Below are positions 26,636-35,276 of a DNA stretch of 64,000 nt, piece after piece. The translations under genes and the position numbers were made by a program. The stretch is from Arthrobacter sp. NIO-1057 (GTDB lineage: Bacteria > Actinomycetota > Actinomycetes > Actinomycetales > Micrococcaceae). The notes beneath the pieces are model-generated. The model was not told where the DNA came from. It saw only the letters and a program-made list of their open reading frames with translations, and did not search any database. Position 1 is the first letter of the stretch; each line of letters opens with the position of its first letter. The DNA lies in the NCBI RefSeq assembly GCF_900094805.1, contig NZ_FMAT01000002.1, positions 124,001 through 188,000 on the forward strand. The letters run 5' to 3'.

Positions 26636-26935
26636 CTAGGCTGCGAATTCCTGCAGCAGTCCGATGACTGGGTTCCACTCGGAGACGGTGGTTTGGGCGA
26701 TCACACCAACCTTTTTGAATGGGTCATTGGCCAGTACTTCGTTCAGCGCTGCCTCGGACTCAGCAGCCAGGATTAGTAACGCACCATCGGTTGCAGGGGT
26801 CGGTCCTGATGCCAAAACTCGCACTGGCCCCTCATTAACAAAACCGATGAGGTATTCGCGGTGCGCCGGACGGTGTTCATTACGCAGTTCTACAGAGTCG
26901 TCAGCGTAGACGTATTCAACAGCAAAAACAGTCAT
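26636..26935 (-). CDS. YciI-family protein
   Basis: A 99-residue YciI-like protein with the ferredoxin-like fold. The conserved stretch EHRPAHREYL (residues 18-27) carries the His expected in the putative active site, followed by GPVRVLASGPTPATDGALLILAAES and NDPFKKVGV. Some relatives act on small aromatic or halogenated compounds, but most have no known reaction. Downstream of rseP on the same strand with a 23-bp gap, so it is probably read through from dxr-rseP. Confidence 0.9.
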   Translation of the reverse strand: MTVFAVEYVYADDSVELRNEHRPAHREYLIGFVNEGPVRVLASGPTPATDGALLILAAESEAALNEVLANDPFKKVGVIAQTTVSEWNPVIGLLQEFAA

Positions 26936-26958
26936 AGCTACAGCATATTTCTCTTGGC

Positions 26959-28308
26959 TCAGAACAACTGTATTGGCTTAAAAATGTCTGCGTATATTAA
27001 GAGACCACCCATCACCAACATGGCCACCACAACAACATAGGTCAGTGGCAACAATTTGACGGTGTCCACCGGCTTGATGTTTTTCAGGTTAAAGATTCGG
27101 GCGAACATTCGCTTGATGCCGTCATAAAGCGCGCCAACCACGTGTCCACCATCTAGCGGCAACAACGGGATCAGGTTGAAGGCGAATAACGCGAGGTTCA
27201 GTCCACCAACCAAAGACAGCAAGGTCGCAAACTTATCGCTGACAGAAATTGAGTCCTCGGCGCTGATTTCACCAGCAATTCGCCCGACCCCAACAATGGA
27301 GACTGGACCATTCGGATCACGCTGACCGTCGCCAAACGCGGCCTGGGCAACATCCACCATGCGCTGCGGCAGATGCAAGATGACGTTTCCAATCGTGAGC
27401 AGCTGGTTTCCGATCACTCCCGGCACAGCGCTCAGTGGCTGCGTCAGATCCTCTTGCAAGGAGCTCATCCCCACAAAGCCAACCTTGGTCATGATGTAGT
27501 TACCTTGATCGTCGGTAAGCACATAACCGTTGTCGTCGGTGGCCGGCCGGTCGGTGAGATACGGGGTCAATGTGGTCGTGTGGTTTTGGCCGTCCCGCTG
27601 GTAATCGAGGGTGATCGATTGCCCTGGATTCACCCGAATAACATCGGTAAGCTTGTTCCACTCGCCCTGTTCCACGGCAGCGCCATTAACTGCAGTAATG
27701 GTGTCGCCAGGTCGAAGCCCCGCTTCATAGGCTGGGGCGGGAACGTCTTTGTCGGTGCACTCCGTTTGATTAGCGTTCTCTGCAGTGGCGATGCACTGAT
27801 ACACCTCAGAGATCGTCGTTGTCGGAGTGGCTTGCCCGAAACTGGTCAGAACAATGGCAATGACGACAAAACCGATCACCAAGTTCATGAACGGACCACC
27901 GAGCATGATGATCACGCGCTTATAGACCGGTAACTGGTAGAACAGGCGACCTTCATCGCTCGGCAAGACATTCTCATTTGCTTGAGACCGAGCATCATCG
28001 ACCATTTGCCCGAAAACTTTTTGGAACAGGCCAGGTTTCTTGGCCGGCTTTTCGTCTTCGGTTTCTGGCCGTGGCGGGTACATGCCAACCATCGAAATGT
28101 AGCCACCCAGGGGTAGCGCCTTGATTCCGTACTGAGTTTCCCCTCGTTTAAATGAAACGAGGGTTTTGCCGAAGCCGATCATGTATTGCGGCACACGCAG
28201 CTTAAAAAGCTTCGCTGGTACGAGGTGACCTATTTCGTGCAGTGCAATAGATAGACCAACAGCAACAACCATAAAGAAGATGCCGGCAATGAAAAGGATG
28301 ACGCTCAT
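26959..28308 (-). CDS. rseP: Site-2 protease family intramembrane zinc metalloprotease (RseP/Rip1)
   Basis: About 449 residues from the ATG at 28308. The zinc motif HEIGH lies at residues 24-28 in the first helix; the third ligand region NLIPLLPLDGGHVVGALYDGI is near the C-terminus. One PDZ domain lies between (about 205-300, APAYEAGLRPGDTITAVNG). In mycobacteria the homologue Rip1 cleaves anti-sigma factors inside the membrane. It follows dxr with a gap of 2 bp, a tight coupling conserved across bacteria. Confidence 0.95.
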   Translation of the reverse strand: MSVILFIAGIFFMVVAVGLSIALHEIGHLVPAKLFKLRVPQYMIGFGKTLVSFKRGETQYGIKALPLGGYISMVGMYPPRPETEDEKPAKKPGLFQKVFGQMVDDARSQANENVLPSDEGRLFYQLPVYKRVIIMLGGPFMNLVIGFVVIAIVLTSFGQATPTTTISEVYQCIATAENANQTECTDKDVPAPAYEAGLRPGDTITAVNGAAVEQGEWNKLTDVIRVNPGQSITLDYQRDGQNHTTTLTPYLTDRPATDDNGYVLTDDQGNYIMTKVGFVGMSSLQEDLTQPLSAVPGVIGNQLLTIGNVILHLPQRMVDVAQAAFGDGQRDPNGPVSIVGVGRIAGEISAEDSISVSDKFATLLSLVGGLNLALFAFNLIPLLPLDGGHVVGALYDGIKRMFARIFNLKNIKPVDTVKLLPLTYVVVVAMLVMGGLLIYADIFKPIQLF

Positions 28309-28310
28309 GC

Positions 28311-29519
28311 TTAGGCTCCCAGAATCTTCGCAGCGTGCGCTCTGGCCCAATGGTCCGTTTCCAGAACGGTTTCTACACTGAGTTCAGCGTTCACCGGCGT
28401 GTAGTCATCGAGGACGTGCTCGATGGTCTCGACGATGTCGGTGAATCGAATCTTGCCTTCATGGAAGGCATCCACGGCGACTTCATTTGAAGCGTTGTAG
28501 ACAGCCATGTGTGTCCCGGAAGCAGCTGCTGCTTGCTTCGCTAGCTTCACTGCGAAGAACACTTCTTCATCCAATGGTTCAAAGGTCCAGCTGGCTGACT
28601 TTGAGAAATCACAGGCGTTGGCGGCACCGGCAACACGATGCGGCCAGTTGATTCCCAAGGCAATGGGCAATCGCATATCCGGCGGTGAGGCCTGGGCGAT
28701 CACCGAACCATCAATGAACTCGACCATGGAGTGAATGATCGATTGGCGGTGCACCACAGGTTCGATTCTTTCCAATGGCACATCAAAAAGCAGATGAGCT
28801 TCGATGACTTCCAAAGCCTTATTGACCATGGTTGCCGAGTTCGTCGTCACCATGCGCCCCATATCCCAGGTGGGGTGTGCCAACGCCTGTGCTGGTGTCA
28901 CTTCGCGCAACTGGTCATAGGTGTATCCAAAGAATGGGCCACCCGAAGCAGTCACCAGCAACTTGGAAACTTCTTCTGGCGCGCCTGAACGCAAAGCCTG
29001 GGCCAAAGCCGAATGTTCAGAATCAACAGGGGAAATCTGTCCTGGAGCGGCAATCTGCTTGACCACCTGTCCACCGATAATCAGGGATTCTTTATTCGCC
29101 AAGGCCAACAGGTGCCCAGCTTCTAGAGCTGCAATGGTCGGAGCCAGTCCGATAGCACCGGTAATGCCGTTAAGAACTACGTCTGCTTCGCTGAAAGCAG
29201 CGACCGTAGTTGCCGCGTGCTCCCCCGCGACGAGTTCAGGTTCGTATCCACTAACCGAAGCCTGGCTCGCAGCATCTTTGATCGCTGACGCGAGGTCATC
29301 GACAGAGCCTCCGGCGAATCCAACCAAAGCAGGGCGGTATTCAACAGCCTGTCGGGCAAGCAATTCCACGTTGTATCCGCCCGAAAGAGCAGCCACCGAG
29401 AATTTGTCCGAGGCTTTTGAAATGACGTCTAAGCCTTGGGTACCAATTGATCCGGTGGAACCAATCAGGGATACCCGGCGTGGGTGTCCGGTTGGCGTAA
29501 AAGTTTTTTGGGAGCTCAC
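28311..29519 (-). CDS. dxr: 1-deoxy-D-xylulose 5-phosphate reductoisomerase
   Basis: A 402-residue enzyme; it forms MEP from DXP with NADPH, the first committed step of the isoprenoid pathway. NADPH-binding start SLIGSTGSIGTQGLDVI at residues 17-33, ALANKESLIIGG in the middle, substrate/metal site SPVDSEHSALAQAL, and TASGGPFFGYTYDQL, all canonical. GTG at 29519 is the start. Its short extension ahead of the Rossmann fold is normal. First gene of the dxr-rseP-yciI group. Confidence 0.97.
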   Translation of the reverse strand: MSSQKTFTPTGHPRRVSLIGSTGSIGTQGLDVISKASDKFSVAALSGGYNVELLARQAVEYRPALVGFAGGSVDDLASAIKDAASQASVSGYEPELVAGEHAATTVAAFSEADVVLNGITGAIGLAPTIAALEAGHLLALANKESLIIGGQVVKQIAAPGQISPVDSEHSALAQALRSGAPEEVSKLLVTASGGPFFGYTYDQLREVTPAQALAHPTWDMGRMVTTNSATMVNKALEVIEAHLLFDVPLERIEPVVHRQSIIHSMVEFIDGSVIAQASPPDMRLPIALGINWPHRVAGAANACDFSKSASWTFEPLDEEVFFAVKLAKQAAAASGTHMAVYNASNEVAVDAFHEGKIRFTDIVETIEHVLDDYTPVNAELSVETVLETDHWARAHAAKILGA

Positions 29520-29556
29520 CCATCCATTATGGTTCTTCTAACTGTGAGCACCCAAA

Positions 29557-29588
29557 GTGCGCCACGCCCTGTGCAATACGTGGCGCAC
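29557..29588 (-). terminator. Terminator of the acyl-CoA dehydrogenase gene
   Basis: GTGCGCCACG (29557-29566) pairs perfectly with 29579-29588, 13 bp after the stop of the acyl-CoA dehydrogenase gene. Confidence 0.65.
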
Positions 29589-29601
29589 CACGAGGAAATA
29601 A

Positions 29602-30756
29602 CTACAGGCCAAGACTGCGCGCAATCAACATCTGTTGCACCTGGGTAGTTCCTTCACCGATTTCTAGGATCTTGGAGTCGCGGTAGTGGCGGGCAACCAA
29701 CGATTCATTCATGAAGCCATAGCCACCAAAGATTTGCGTCGCGTCACGAGCATTGTCCATGGCTGCCTCGCTGGCGATCAGCTTGGCGTGGGCGGCTTCA
29801 ATTTTGAAGTCTTTACCTGCCAGCATTTTTGCTGCCGCTGCGTAGTAAGCCAAACGAGCTGTATGCGCCCGTGAGGCCATGCGAGCGATCATGAACGAGA
29901 CGCCCTGATTCTTGCCGATGGCAGTGCCAAAGGTTGTGCGCGTCTTGGCGTACTTAACCGCCTCATCGAGGCAGCCTTGCGCGGCGCCCGTGGCCAACGC
30001 GGCAATGGCGATGCGCCCCTCATCAAGGATTTCAAGGAAGTAGGCGTAACCGCGCCCGCGCTCCCCCAAGAGGTTTTCTTCCGGCACCTGCACCGCGTTA
30101 AAGCTCAGCGGGTGGGTATCGCTGGCCCTCCACCCAACCTTGTCGTAGGCTTTCTCGGCGGTAAACCCAGGAGTACCGGTAGGCACAATAATGGCCGAAA
30201 TCTCTTTCTTCCCCGTTGCCTCGTCCGTGCCCGTCACCGCGGTGGCGGTGACATGCGAAGTGATGTCCGTTCCTGAGTTGGTGATGAATTCTTTAGCTCC
30301 GTCTATTACCCACTGCCCATTTTCGAGCTTCGCCTTGGTCAACGCTGCTGAAGCATCCGAACCGGCTCCTGGCTCGGTCAACCCAAATCCGGCCAAACGC
30401 TCACCGGTAGCTAGGGGTTCAAGCCAGCGTTGCTTTTGGGCTTCGCTACCGAAGCGGTAGATGGGCATGGCGCCGAGCGACACGCCAGCTTCGAGGGTGA
30501 TGGCCACCGATTGATCAACCTTGCCCAATTCCTCCAGCGCCAAGGCGAGGTGGAAGTAGTCGCCCCCTGAGCCGCCGTATTCCTCGGAAATTGGCAGTCC
30601 GAACAGTCCCATCTGGCCCATTTGTTTGACGATGTCGTAGGGGAATGAATGGTTGGCGTCATTGGCTGCGCTCTGCGGAGCTACAACTTCTTGCGCGAAT
30701 TCTCGGACCATGTTGACCAGGTCTTGGTACTGTTCGTCGAGTTCGAGGTTAATCAT
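29602..30756 (-). CDS. Acyl-CoA dehydrogenase
   Basis: A 384-residue FAD enzyme of the short/medium-chain or isovaleryl-CoA group that makes an alpha,beta double bond in an acyl-CoA. Visible are LTEPGAGSDASAALTKA and the FITNSGT loop around the flavin, KVGWRASDTHPLSF, DEGRIAIAALATGAAQGCLDEA and the end RHYRDSKILEIGEGTTQVQQMLIAR. The Glu in IGEGT is at the position of the catalytic base. Nearby branched-chain 2-oxoacid dehydrogenase genes make a role in branched-chain amino-acid breakdown reasonable but unproven. Divergent from a TetR gene that is likely its repressor. Confidence 0.93.
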   Translation of the reverse strand: MINLELDEQYQDLVNMVREFAQEVVAPQSAANDANHSFPYDIVKQMGQMGLFGLPISEEYGGSGGDYFHLALALEELGKVDQSVAITLEAGVSLGAMPIYRFGSEAQKQRWLEPLATGERLAGFGLTEPGAGSDASAALTKAKLENGQWVIDGAKEFITNSGTDITSHVTATAVTGTDEATGKKEISAIIVPTGTPGFTAEKAYDKVGWRASDTHPLSFNAVQVPEENLLGERGRGYAYFLEILDEGRIAIAALATGAAQGCLDEAVKYAKTRTTFGTAIGKNQGVSFMIARMASRAHTARLAYYAAAAKMLAGKDFKIEAAHAKLIASEAAMDNARDATQIFGGYGFMNESLVARHYRDSKILEIGEGTTQVQQMLIARSLGL

Positions 30757-30879
30757 CAGTTTCTCTCTTCGTTGAGGGATGAACCGCTATCGAGGCACTG
30801 GATCTGCAGTATGTCGATATAGGTCTTTTTCTGCGATCGGCGAGTGAGCGTCTTGGAAGCAAGGGTCACGACGCGTATG

Positions 30880-30895
30880 GTTAATTATTATTAAC
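30880..30895. promoter_or_regulatory. Inverted repeat GTTAAT-N4-ATTAAC, putative TetR operator
   Basis: A perfect 6-bp inverted repeat with TATT between the arms, lying in the 242-bp space between the divergent acyl-CoA dehydrogenase and TetR genes. Position and symmetry suit a TetR operator; no experimental support. Confidence 0.45.
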
Positions 30896-30998
30896 TGATT
30901 ACCGCCTACTGATGGGTAAACAGCTTCATTTTTGACAGTAGTGGCACCGGTCACACTTGTCCAGAGTTCAGACTGGCCGTTGTAAGGAGATGATGGTG

Positions 30999-31616
30999 AT
31001 GGCGAGCAGGTATCAGACCCTCAACGAACCAACTGACCGCGAACGCGCCAAAGCGGAACGGCGTGAGGCACTTTTACGGGAAGCCACCAGGCTCTTCGCC
31101 CAGCACGGCTATGCCGGTGTTTCTCTGGAAGATCTCGGGGCTGCCTGCGGCATTTCTGGGCCCGCTGTCTACCGACACTTTGCGGGAAAACAAGCTGTAC
31201 TCATCGCTTTGCTGGTCGATATGTCCAAGGATATTTACGCCGGCGGTCAAGAGGCCTGCCAAGAAGGCGGCTCACCGCTGGAAGTCCTCTCGCGATTAGT
31301 TGACTTTCATACCGATTTTTCGCTCTCTCGCCCTGACATCCTGCAGGTACAGGATCGGGATCTCAAGTCTTTACCTAAGGCTGAACTGGCGTTGGTGCGT
31401 AAGCTTCAAAATTCATATATCGGCCTATGGACCCACGAACTAGAAAAATTGCATCCTTCGGGAAGTAAGCAGTCACATCGATTCCGCGCGCACGCAGTCT
31501 TCGGTTTGCTCAACTCCACGGCCCATTCTGCGCACTCGCCTAGAACGAAAAAATCAGGCTTGAAACCACTATTGTCGAATATGGCTCTCGCAGCTCTAAC
31601 TTCCCCGGTAGTGTAG
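30999..31616 (+). CDS. TetR-family transcriptional regulator
   Basis: About 205 residues from the ATG at 30999 (AGGAG 9 bases upstream; earlier ATGs at 30990 and 30993 are too close to it). The DNA-binding domain reads REALLREATRLFAQHGYAGVS then LEDLGAACGISGPAVYRHFAGKQAVLIALL. The C-terminal ligand domain resembles regulators found next to acyl-CoA dehydrogenases in actinobacteria, so the ligand may be an acyl-CoA. It likely represses the divergent dehydrogenase through the inverted repeat between them. Confidence 0.92.
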   Translation: MASRYQTLNEPTDRERAKAERREALLREATRLFAQHGYAGVSLEDLGAACGISGPAVYRHFAGKQAVLIALLVDMSKDIYAGGQEACQEGGSPLEVLSRLVDFHTDFSLSRPDILQVQDRDLKSLPKAELALVRKLQNSYIGLWTHELEKLHPSGSKQSHRFRAHAVFGLLNSTAHSAHSPRTKKSGLKPLLSNMALAALTSPVV

Positions 31617-31685
31617 TTCCCAAGCCATTGTTCCACAGCGTTCCGAAAACGGTACGCTGACCCACCCGATTGAAAGGCCTTTATC

Positions 31686-32147
31686 GTGCAGCTACGTGAA
31701 GTCCGCCCTTCCGACTTGGACGCATTTTTTGCTCACCAGCAAGAACCCGAGGCGAACCTCATGGCCGCTTATCAGGCGCGCAACCCAGCCGATCGCGCGG
31801 TATTCGACCACCACTGGAACTCGATCCTGAACGATCCAAATGTTCTAGTTCGCACCATCGAACACGAGGGCGACGTGGTTGGTTCCATTCTGGTATTCGA
31901 CGGTGAGACCCCAGAGATTAATTTCTGGACCTCCACCAAGTATTGGGGCAAGGGAATCACCACCAGCGCCGTTGACGCCTTCTTGGCCGAATACACTAAG
32001 CGCCCGTTGACCGCGCATGTTGTTCAAGACAACCTTGGTTCCATTAAGGTTTTGGAACGCCGTGGTTTCAAGACTGTAGGTACCGAGCAGATTTTCTCGA
32101 ATGCTCGGGCACAGGTTGTCACCGAAAACGTCATGCAGCTGGACTAG
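31686..32147 (+). CDS. GNAT-family N-acetyltransferase (RimJ/RimL-like)
   Basis: A 153-residue acetyltransferase. QLREVRPSDLDAFFAHQQEPEAN opens the fold as in RimJ/RimL relatives; INFWTSTKYWGKGITTSAVDAFL contains the acetyl-CoA loop (W-G-K-G-I-T-T); VVQDNLGSIKVLERRGFKTVG closes it. The substrate is unknown. The start is a GTG at 31686 with GAAAGG about 9 bases upstream. It has its own short upstream region and ends in a strong terminator. Confidence 0.9.
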   Translation: MQLREVRPSDLDAFFAHQQEPEANLMAAYQARNPADRAVFDHHWNSILNDPNVLVRTIEHEGDVVGSILVFDGETPEINFWTSTKYWGKGITTSAVDAFLAEYTKRPLTAHVVQDNLGSIKVLERRGFKTVGTEQIFSNARAQVVTENVMQLD

Positions 32148-32167
32148 GTTCCACGCTACAAACAGTC

Positions 32168-32210
32168 AAAGACCACAAGTGCTGGCCCCTGGCCGGCGCT
32201 TGTGGTCTTT
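32168..32210. terminator. Convergent terminator between GNAT and small membrane protein genes
   Basis: AAAGACCACAAG pairs perfectly with CTTGTGGTCTTT (12 bp), with a further GC-rich TGGCC/GGCCG inner stem. Runs of A and T flank both sides, as expected for termination in both directions. Confidence 0.85.
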
Positions 32211-32216
32211 CTGCCT

Positions 32217-32411
32217 TTACTGACGGGGACCGTAATACCCCTTGCCCCGGTCAATATCTTTGCGCGCTTTTCGCAGTGCTTTTGAAGTCTGGGGATCCAG
32301 GTTCTCTAACTCATCAGCTTTTCGATCCAGCCCCCTGAAGGCACCAATGACCAGCGGGAAAGCGCACAGCACGATAATTGCTGCGATGATAAATATCGAT
32401 GCAAAGCCCAT
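32217..32411 (-). CDS. Small single-helix membrane protein, 64 residues
   Basis: Residues 3-24 (FASIFIIAAIIVLCAFPLVIG) form one membrane helix; the rest is charged (FRGLDRKADELENLDPQTSKALRKARKDIDRG), ending YYGPRQ. GGAGA lies 5 bases before the ATG, and terminators enclose the gene on both sides, which supports a real one-gene unit. No domain is recognised and the role is unknown. Confidence 0.75.
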   Translation of the reverse strand: MGFASIFIIAAIIVLCAFPLVIGAFRGLDRKADELENLDPQTSKALRKARKDIDRGKGYYGPRQ

Positions 32412-32464
32412 AGAGTCTCCCGAACTGCCTATAGAAGGTCCAAAAACGAATCTACTGGGGAAAC

Positions 32465-32500
32465 AGACAAGGAGCCAGAAATAATTCCGGCTCCTTGTCT
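32465..32500 (-). terminator. Terminator of the first peptide transporter operon
   Basis: AGACAAGGAGCC (32465-32476) pairs with 32489-32500 over 12 bp; it begins 13 bp after the stop of the ATPase gene. Confidence 0.85.
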
Positions 32501-32512
32501 CTATACACGGAA

Positions 32513-34204
32513 CTATTTGTTCTTATTCAGCAATCGCCACGCCTCGCGCCTAGTCGCCTGTTCATATGGATCCGGGACTGGGGCAGCTGCCAGTAATCGC
32601 TTGGTGTAGTCATGGGTTGGCGCGTGCAAAACAGTTTCGACCATTCCTTGTTCTACAGCCTTACCTGAGCGCATAACGACCACTGCGTCTGCCAGCATGT
32701 CCACCACGGCCAAGTCATGGCTAACAAACAAGCAGGCGAAATTGAAGTCACGCTGCAGGTCCTGAATCATTTCAAGCACGACAGCCTGCACCGAAACATC
32801 CAATGCACTGGTTGGCTCATCGGCGATCAGCAGCTCCGGGTTCAACGTCAGGGCACGGGCGATGCACACGCGCTGGCGCTGCCCGCCGGAGAGCTCATGC
32901 GGGTAGCGGTTGATGACGTTGCGCGGTAGCTTGACTGCATCCAACAATTCCTCGGCCCGCTTGATTCGCGAGGCTTTGGAACCCACTTTGTGTACCACCA
33001 TGGGCTCGCTAATGCATTCACCAATCGGGAATCGCGGGTTGAGCGAAGCTGCCGGATCCTGGAAGATCACGCCGATTTGTTTGCGTACCGCGCGGGCTTC
33101 CTTAGGCGAGAGCTTAGGGAGGTTGTGGCCCTTGACCGACAAGTTTCCCTCGGCCACTGGCAAGAGCCCAATAACTGCCTTGGCGATGGTGGACTTGCCA
33201 GAACCGGACTCCCCCACGATGCCTAATACTTCACCCTTAGCCACATCGAAGCTGACGCCCTCTACCGCACGGAAGACCTTGCCTCGCATGTTGTATTCCA
33301 ACACCAAGTCTTTGGCTTCGAGTACCAGCTCACGGCCGGCAGGAGCAGTCCGTTCGCTATGCGGCGCATTTTCAGTGATCAACGCCGGAGCAGACAAACG
33401 TGGAACAGCGGCCAGCAAGCGTTGGGTGTATGCGTGCCGCGGGTGAAGCAACACCTGGTCCACCGAGCCAGTTTCAACCAAATTGCCTTGGAACATCACC
33501 GCAACTTGATCAGCCATATCCGCCACCACACCCATATTGTGGGTGATTAGCAAAATTCCAGTGTTCAACCGGTCTTTGAGCTCACGCAGCAGATCCAAGA
33601 TCTCCGCCTGCACGGTAACATCCAGTGCCGTGGTTGGTTCATCAGCGATGATCACCTTAGGGTCACAAGAAATCGCCATGGCAATGACGATGCGCTGACG
33701 CTGCCCTCCGGAGAACTGGTGTGGGTATTGCTTGATGCGTTTGTCGGGCTCTGGAATGCCCACCATCGTGAGCAGTTCAATGGCACGCTCTGTCGCGGCC
33801 TTGCCATAGGCAATACCGTGCAGTTCCAAGGCCTCGGTCAACTGGCGTTCGATGGTGAGCACCGGGTTCAACGCGGTCATCGGTTCCTGAAAAACCATGG
33901 CGATGTCGGTGGCACGCATTTTGCGCATCTTGCCCTGTTCAAGACCCACAACGTTGACGTTGCCGATCTTCGCTTCACCCGAGATGTTCGCGTTCTCCGG
34001 AAGCAAACCCATGGCCGCGGTCGAGGTCACGGACTTACCCGATCCCGACTCGCCTACCAGTGCGACGACCTCACCGGGGCGTACCGCAAGGGATAATCCT
34101 TTGACTGCGTGAACCAGCGGGCCAGAGGTTTCGAAGGTGACCTTCAGGTCGTTGAAGCTCAGTGCGTATTCGCCGGAGGTATTTTCTGGTGCGAGGTGGC
34201 TCAT
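32513..34204 (-). CDS. Peptide ABC transporter, fused two-domain ATPase (DppD-DppF type), operon 1
   Basis: A 563-residue protein with two complete ABC ATPase domains, equivalent to DppD plus DppF in one chain. Each half has Walker A (GESGSGKS), signature (FSGGQRQR in the first, LSGGQRQR in the second), Walker B with IADEPT and the oligopeptide-type C-terminal extension. Both sites look catalytic. It would power import through the two permeases encoded just upstream; its ATG overlaps the permease stop by 4 bases (ATGA). Last gene of the operon. The second operon carries a homologous fusion. Confidence 0.96.
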   Translation of the reverse strand: MSHLAPENTSGEYALSFNDLKVTFETSGPLVHAVKGLSLAVRPGEVVALVGESGSGKSVTSTAAMGLLPENANISGEAKIGNVNVVGLEQGKMRKMRATDIAMVFQEPMTALNPVLTIERQLTEALELHGIAYGKAATERAIELLTMVGIPEPDKRIKQYPHQFSGGQRQRIVIAMAISCDPKVIIADEPTTALDVTVQAEILDLLRELKDRLNTGILLITHNMGVVADMADQVAVMFQGNLVETGSVDQVLLHPRHAYTQRLLAAVPRLSAPALITENAPHSERTAPAGRELVLEAKDLVLEYNMRGKVFRAVEGVSFDVAKGEVLGIVGESGSGKSTIAKAVIGLLPVAEGNLSVKGHNLPKLSPKEARAVRKQIGVIFQDPAASLNPRFPIGECISEPMVVHKVGSKASRIKRAEELLDAVKLPRNVINRYPHELSGGQRQRVCIARALTLNPELLIADEPTSALDVSVQAVVLEMIQDLQRDFNFACLFVSHDLAVVDMLADAVVVMRSGKAVEQGMVETVLHAPTHDYTKRLLAAAPVPDPYEQATRREAWRLLNKNK

Positions 34205-35259
34205 CGCTTCTCCTTACGGGTTGGCATGGCAAAGAGTCCGGCACGTGGACGACGACGCTTGCCACTTTGACGTGGGTCGAAGGCATCGCGCAGACCATCG
34301 CCGAGGAAGTTAATAGACAGGGCGAAGACCACGATGATCATGCCTGGCCACCAGAACAGCCATGGGCGGGTCAGGAAGGCATTCTGGTACTGACTAATCA
34401 ACAGGCCCAGCGAAGACTCTGGGGCCTGCACGCCGAAGCCCAGGAAGGATAGCGAGGATTCAAGCAGGATGGCACCGGCGATCGCGAAGGTTGCGTTCAC
34501 GACGATCACGCCGACGGTGTTGGGCAGCAAGTGTTTGAAGATCACGCGGGACGTGCGTGACCCCATAGCCTGGGCTGCCGATACGTATTCACGTTCGCGC
34601 AAGCTCAGAATCTCGCCACGCACCAGACGCGCCAGGCCGGTCCAGGTGACCAGGCCAAGAACCAGGGCCAGGGCAAAGATCGAGCTGGAGCTGCGTCCGG
34701 CGATCTGTCCAAGTACTGCTGCCAAAACCAATAGCGGGATAACGATGAACAGGTCGGTGATGCGCATCAAAACTTCATCGACCCAGCCACGGAAGTATCC
34801 TGCAACTGCACCGATCACTGCGCCAAGGAAGGTCGCAACCAAACCGACGACCACACCGATCACGATGGACTTCTGGGCACCATTCATCACCAGTGCGAAG
34901 TAGTCCTTGCCCACCGAGTCCTGACCGAAGGGATGCTCGCCGATGGCAAAACCAGATCCACCAAGCCAGGTTGGTAGCAGTGAGAGTGTTGGCTTGCCAC
35001 CATCAATCACGGTGCCTGCATCCAGATAACTCTGCTTCCACCAGCCGGGCAGCGGGCCGAAGCCGACAGAGGTAAAGGCGATGACCGTGATCAGCACCAG
35101 CAGGACCGAGGAAATCATTGCCGGCTTGTGCTTGAGAAAACGTTCAAAAACGATACGCGACTGGCTCTTCGACTGTTCTGTGGAAGCGGCAAGTTTCGCG
35201 TCTTCAACTTCAGCGATGGACGTCAGGTCCTGTGGAGTCTTTCCATTTATGTTACTCAT
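34201..35259 (-). CDS. Peptide ABC transporter permease (DppC type), operon 1
   Basis: A 352-residue permease. An N-terminal cytoplasmic lead of about 50 residues is followed by the first helix (MISSVLLVLITVIAFTSVGF) and an extracellular loop. The core then carries the EAA-type coupling motif EYVSAAQAMGSRTSRVIFKHLLPN and the ending SINFLGDGLRDAFDPRQS, typical of DppC/OppC. It should pair with the DppB-type subunit 17 bp upstream. Confidence 0.95.
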   Translation of the reverse strand: MSNINGKTPQDLTSIAEVEDAKLAASTEQSKSQSRIVFERFLKHKPAMISSVLLVLITVIAFTSVGFGPLPGWWKQSYLDAGTVIDGGKPTLSLLPTWLGGSGFAIGEHPFGQDSVGKDYFALVMNGAQKSIVIGVVVGLVATFLGAVIGAVAGYFRGWVDEVLMRITDLFIVIPLLVLAAVLGQIAGRSSSSIFALALVLGLVTWTGLARLVRGEILSLREREYVSAAQAMGSRTSRVIFKHLLPNTVGVIVVNATFAIAGAILLESSLSFLGFGVQAPESSLGLLISQYQNAFLTRPWLFWWPGMIIVVFALSINFLGDGLRDAFDPRQSGKRRRPRAGLFAMPTRKEKR

Positions 35260-35276
35260 CGAATGTCCTAAATTCC

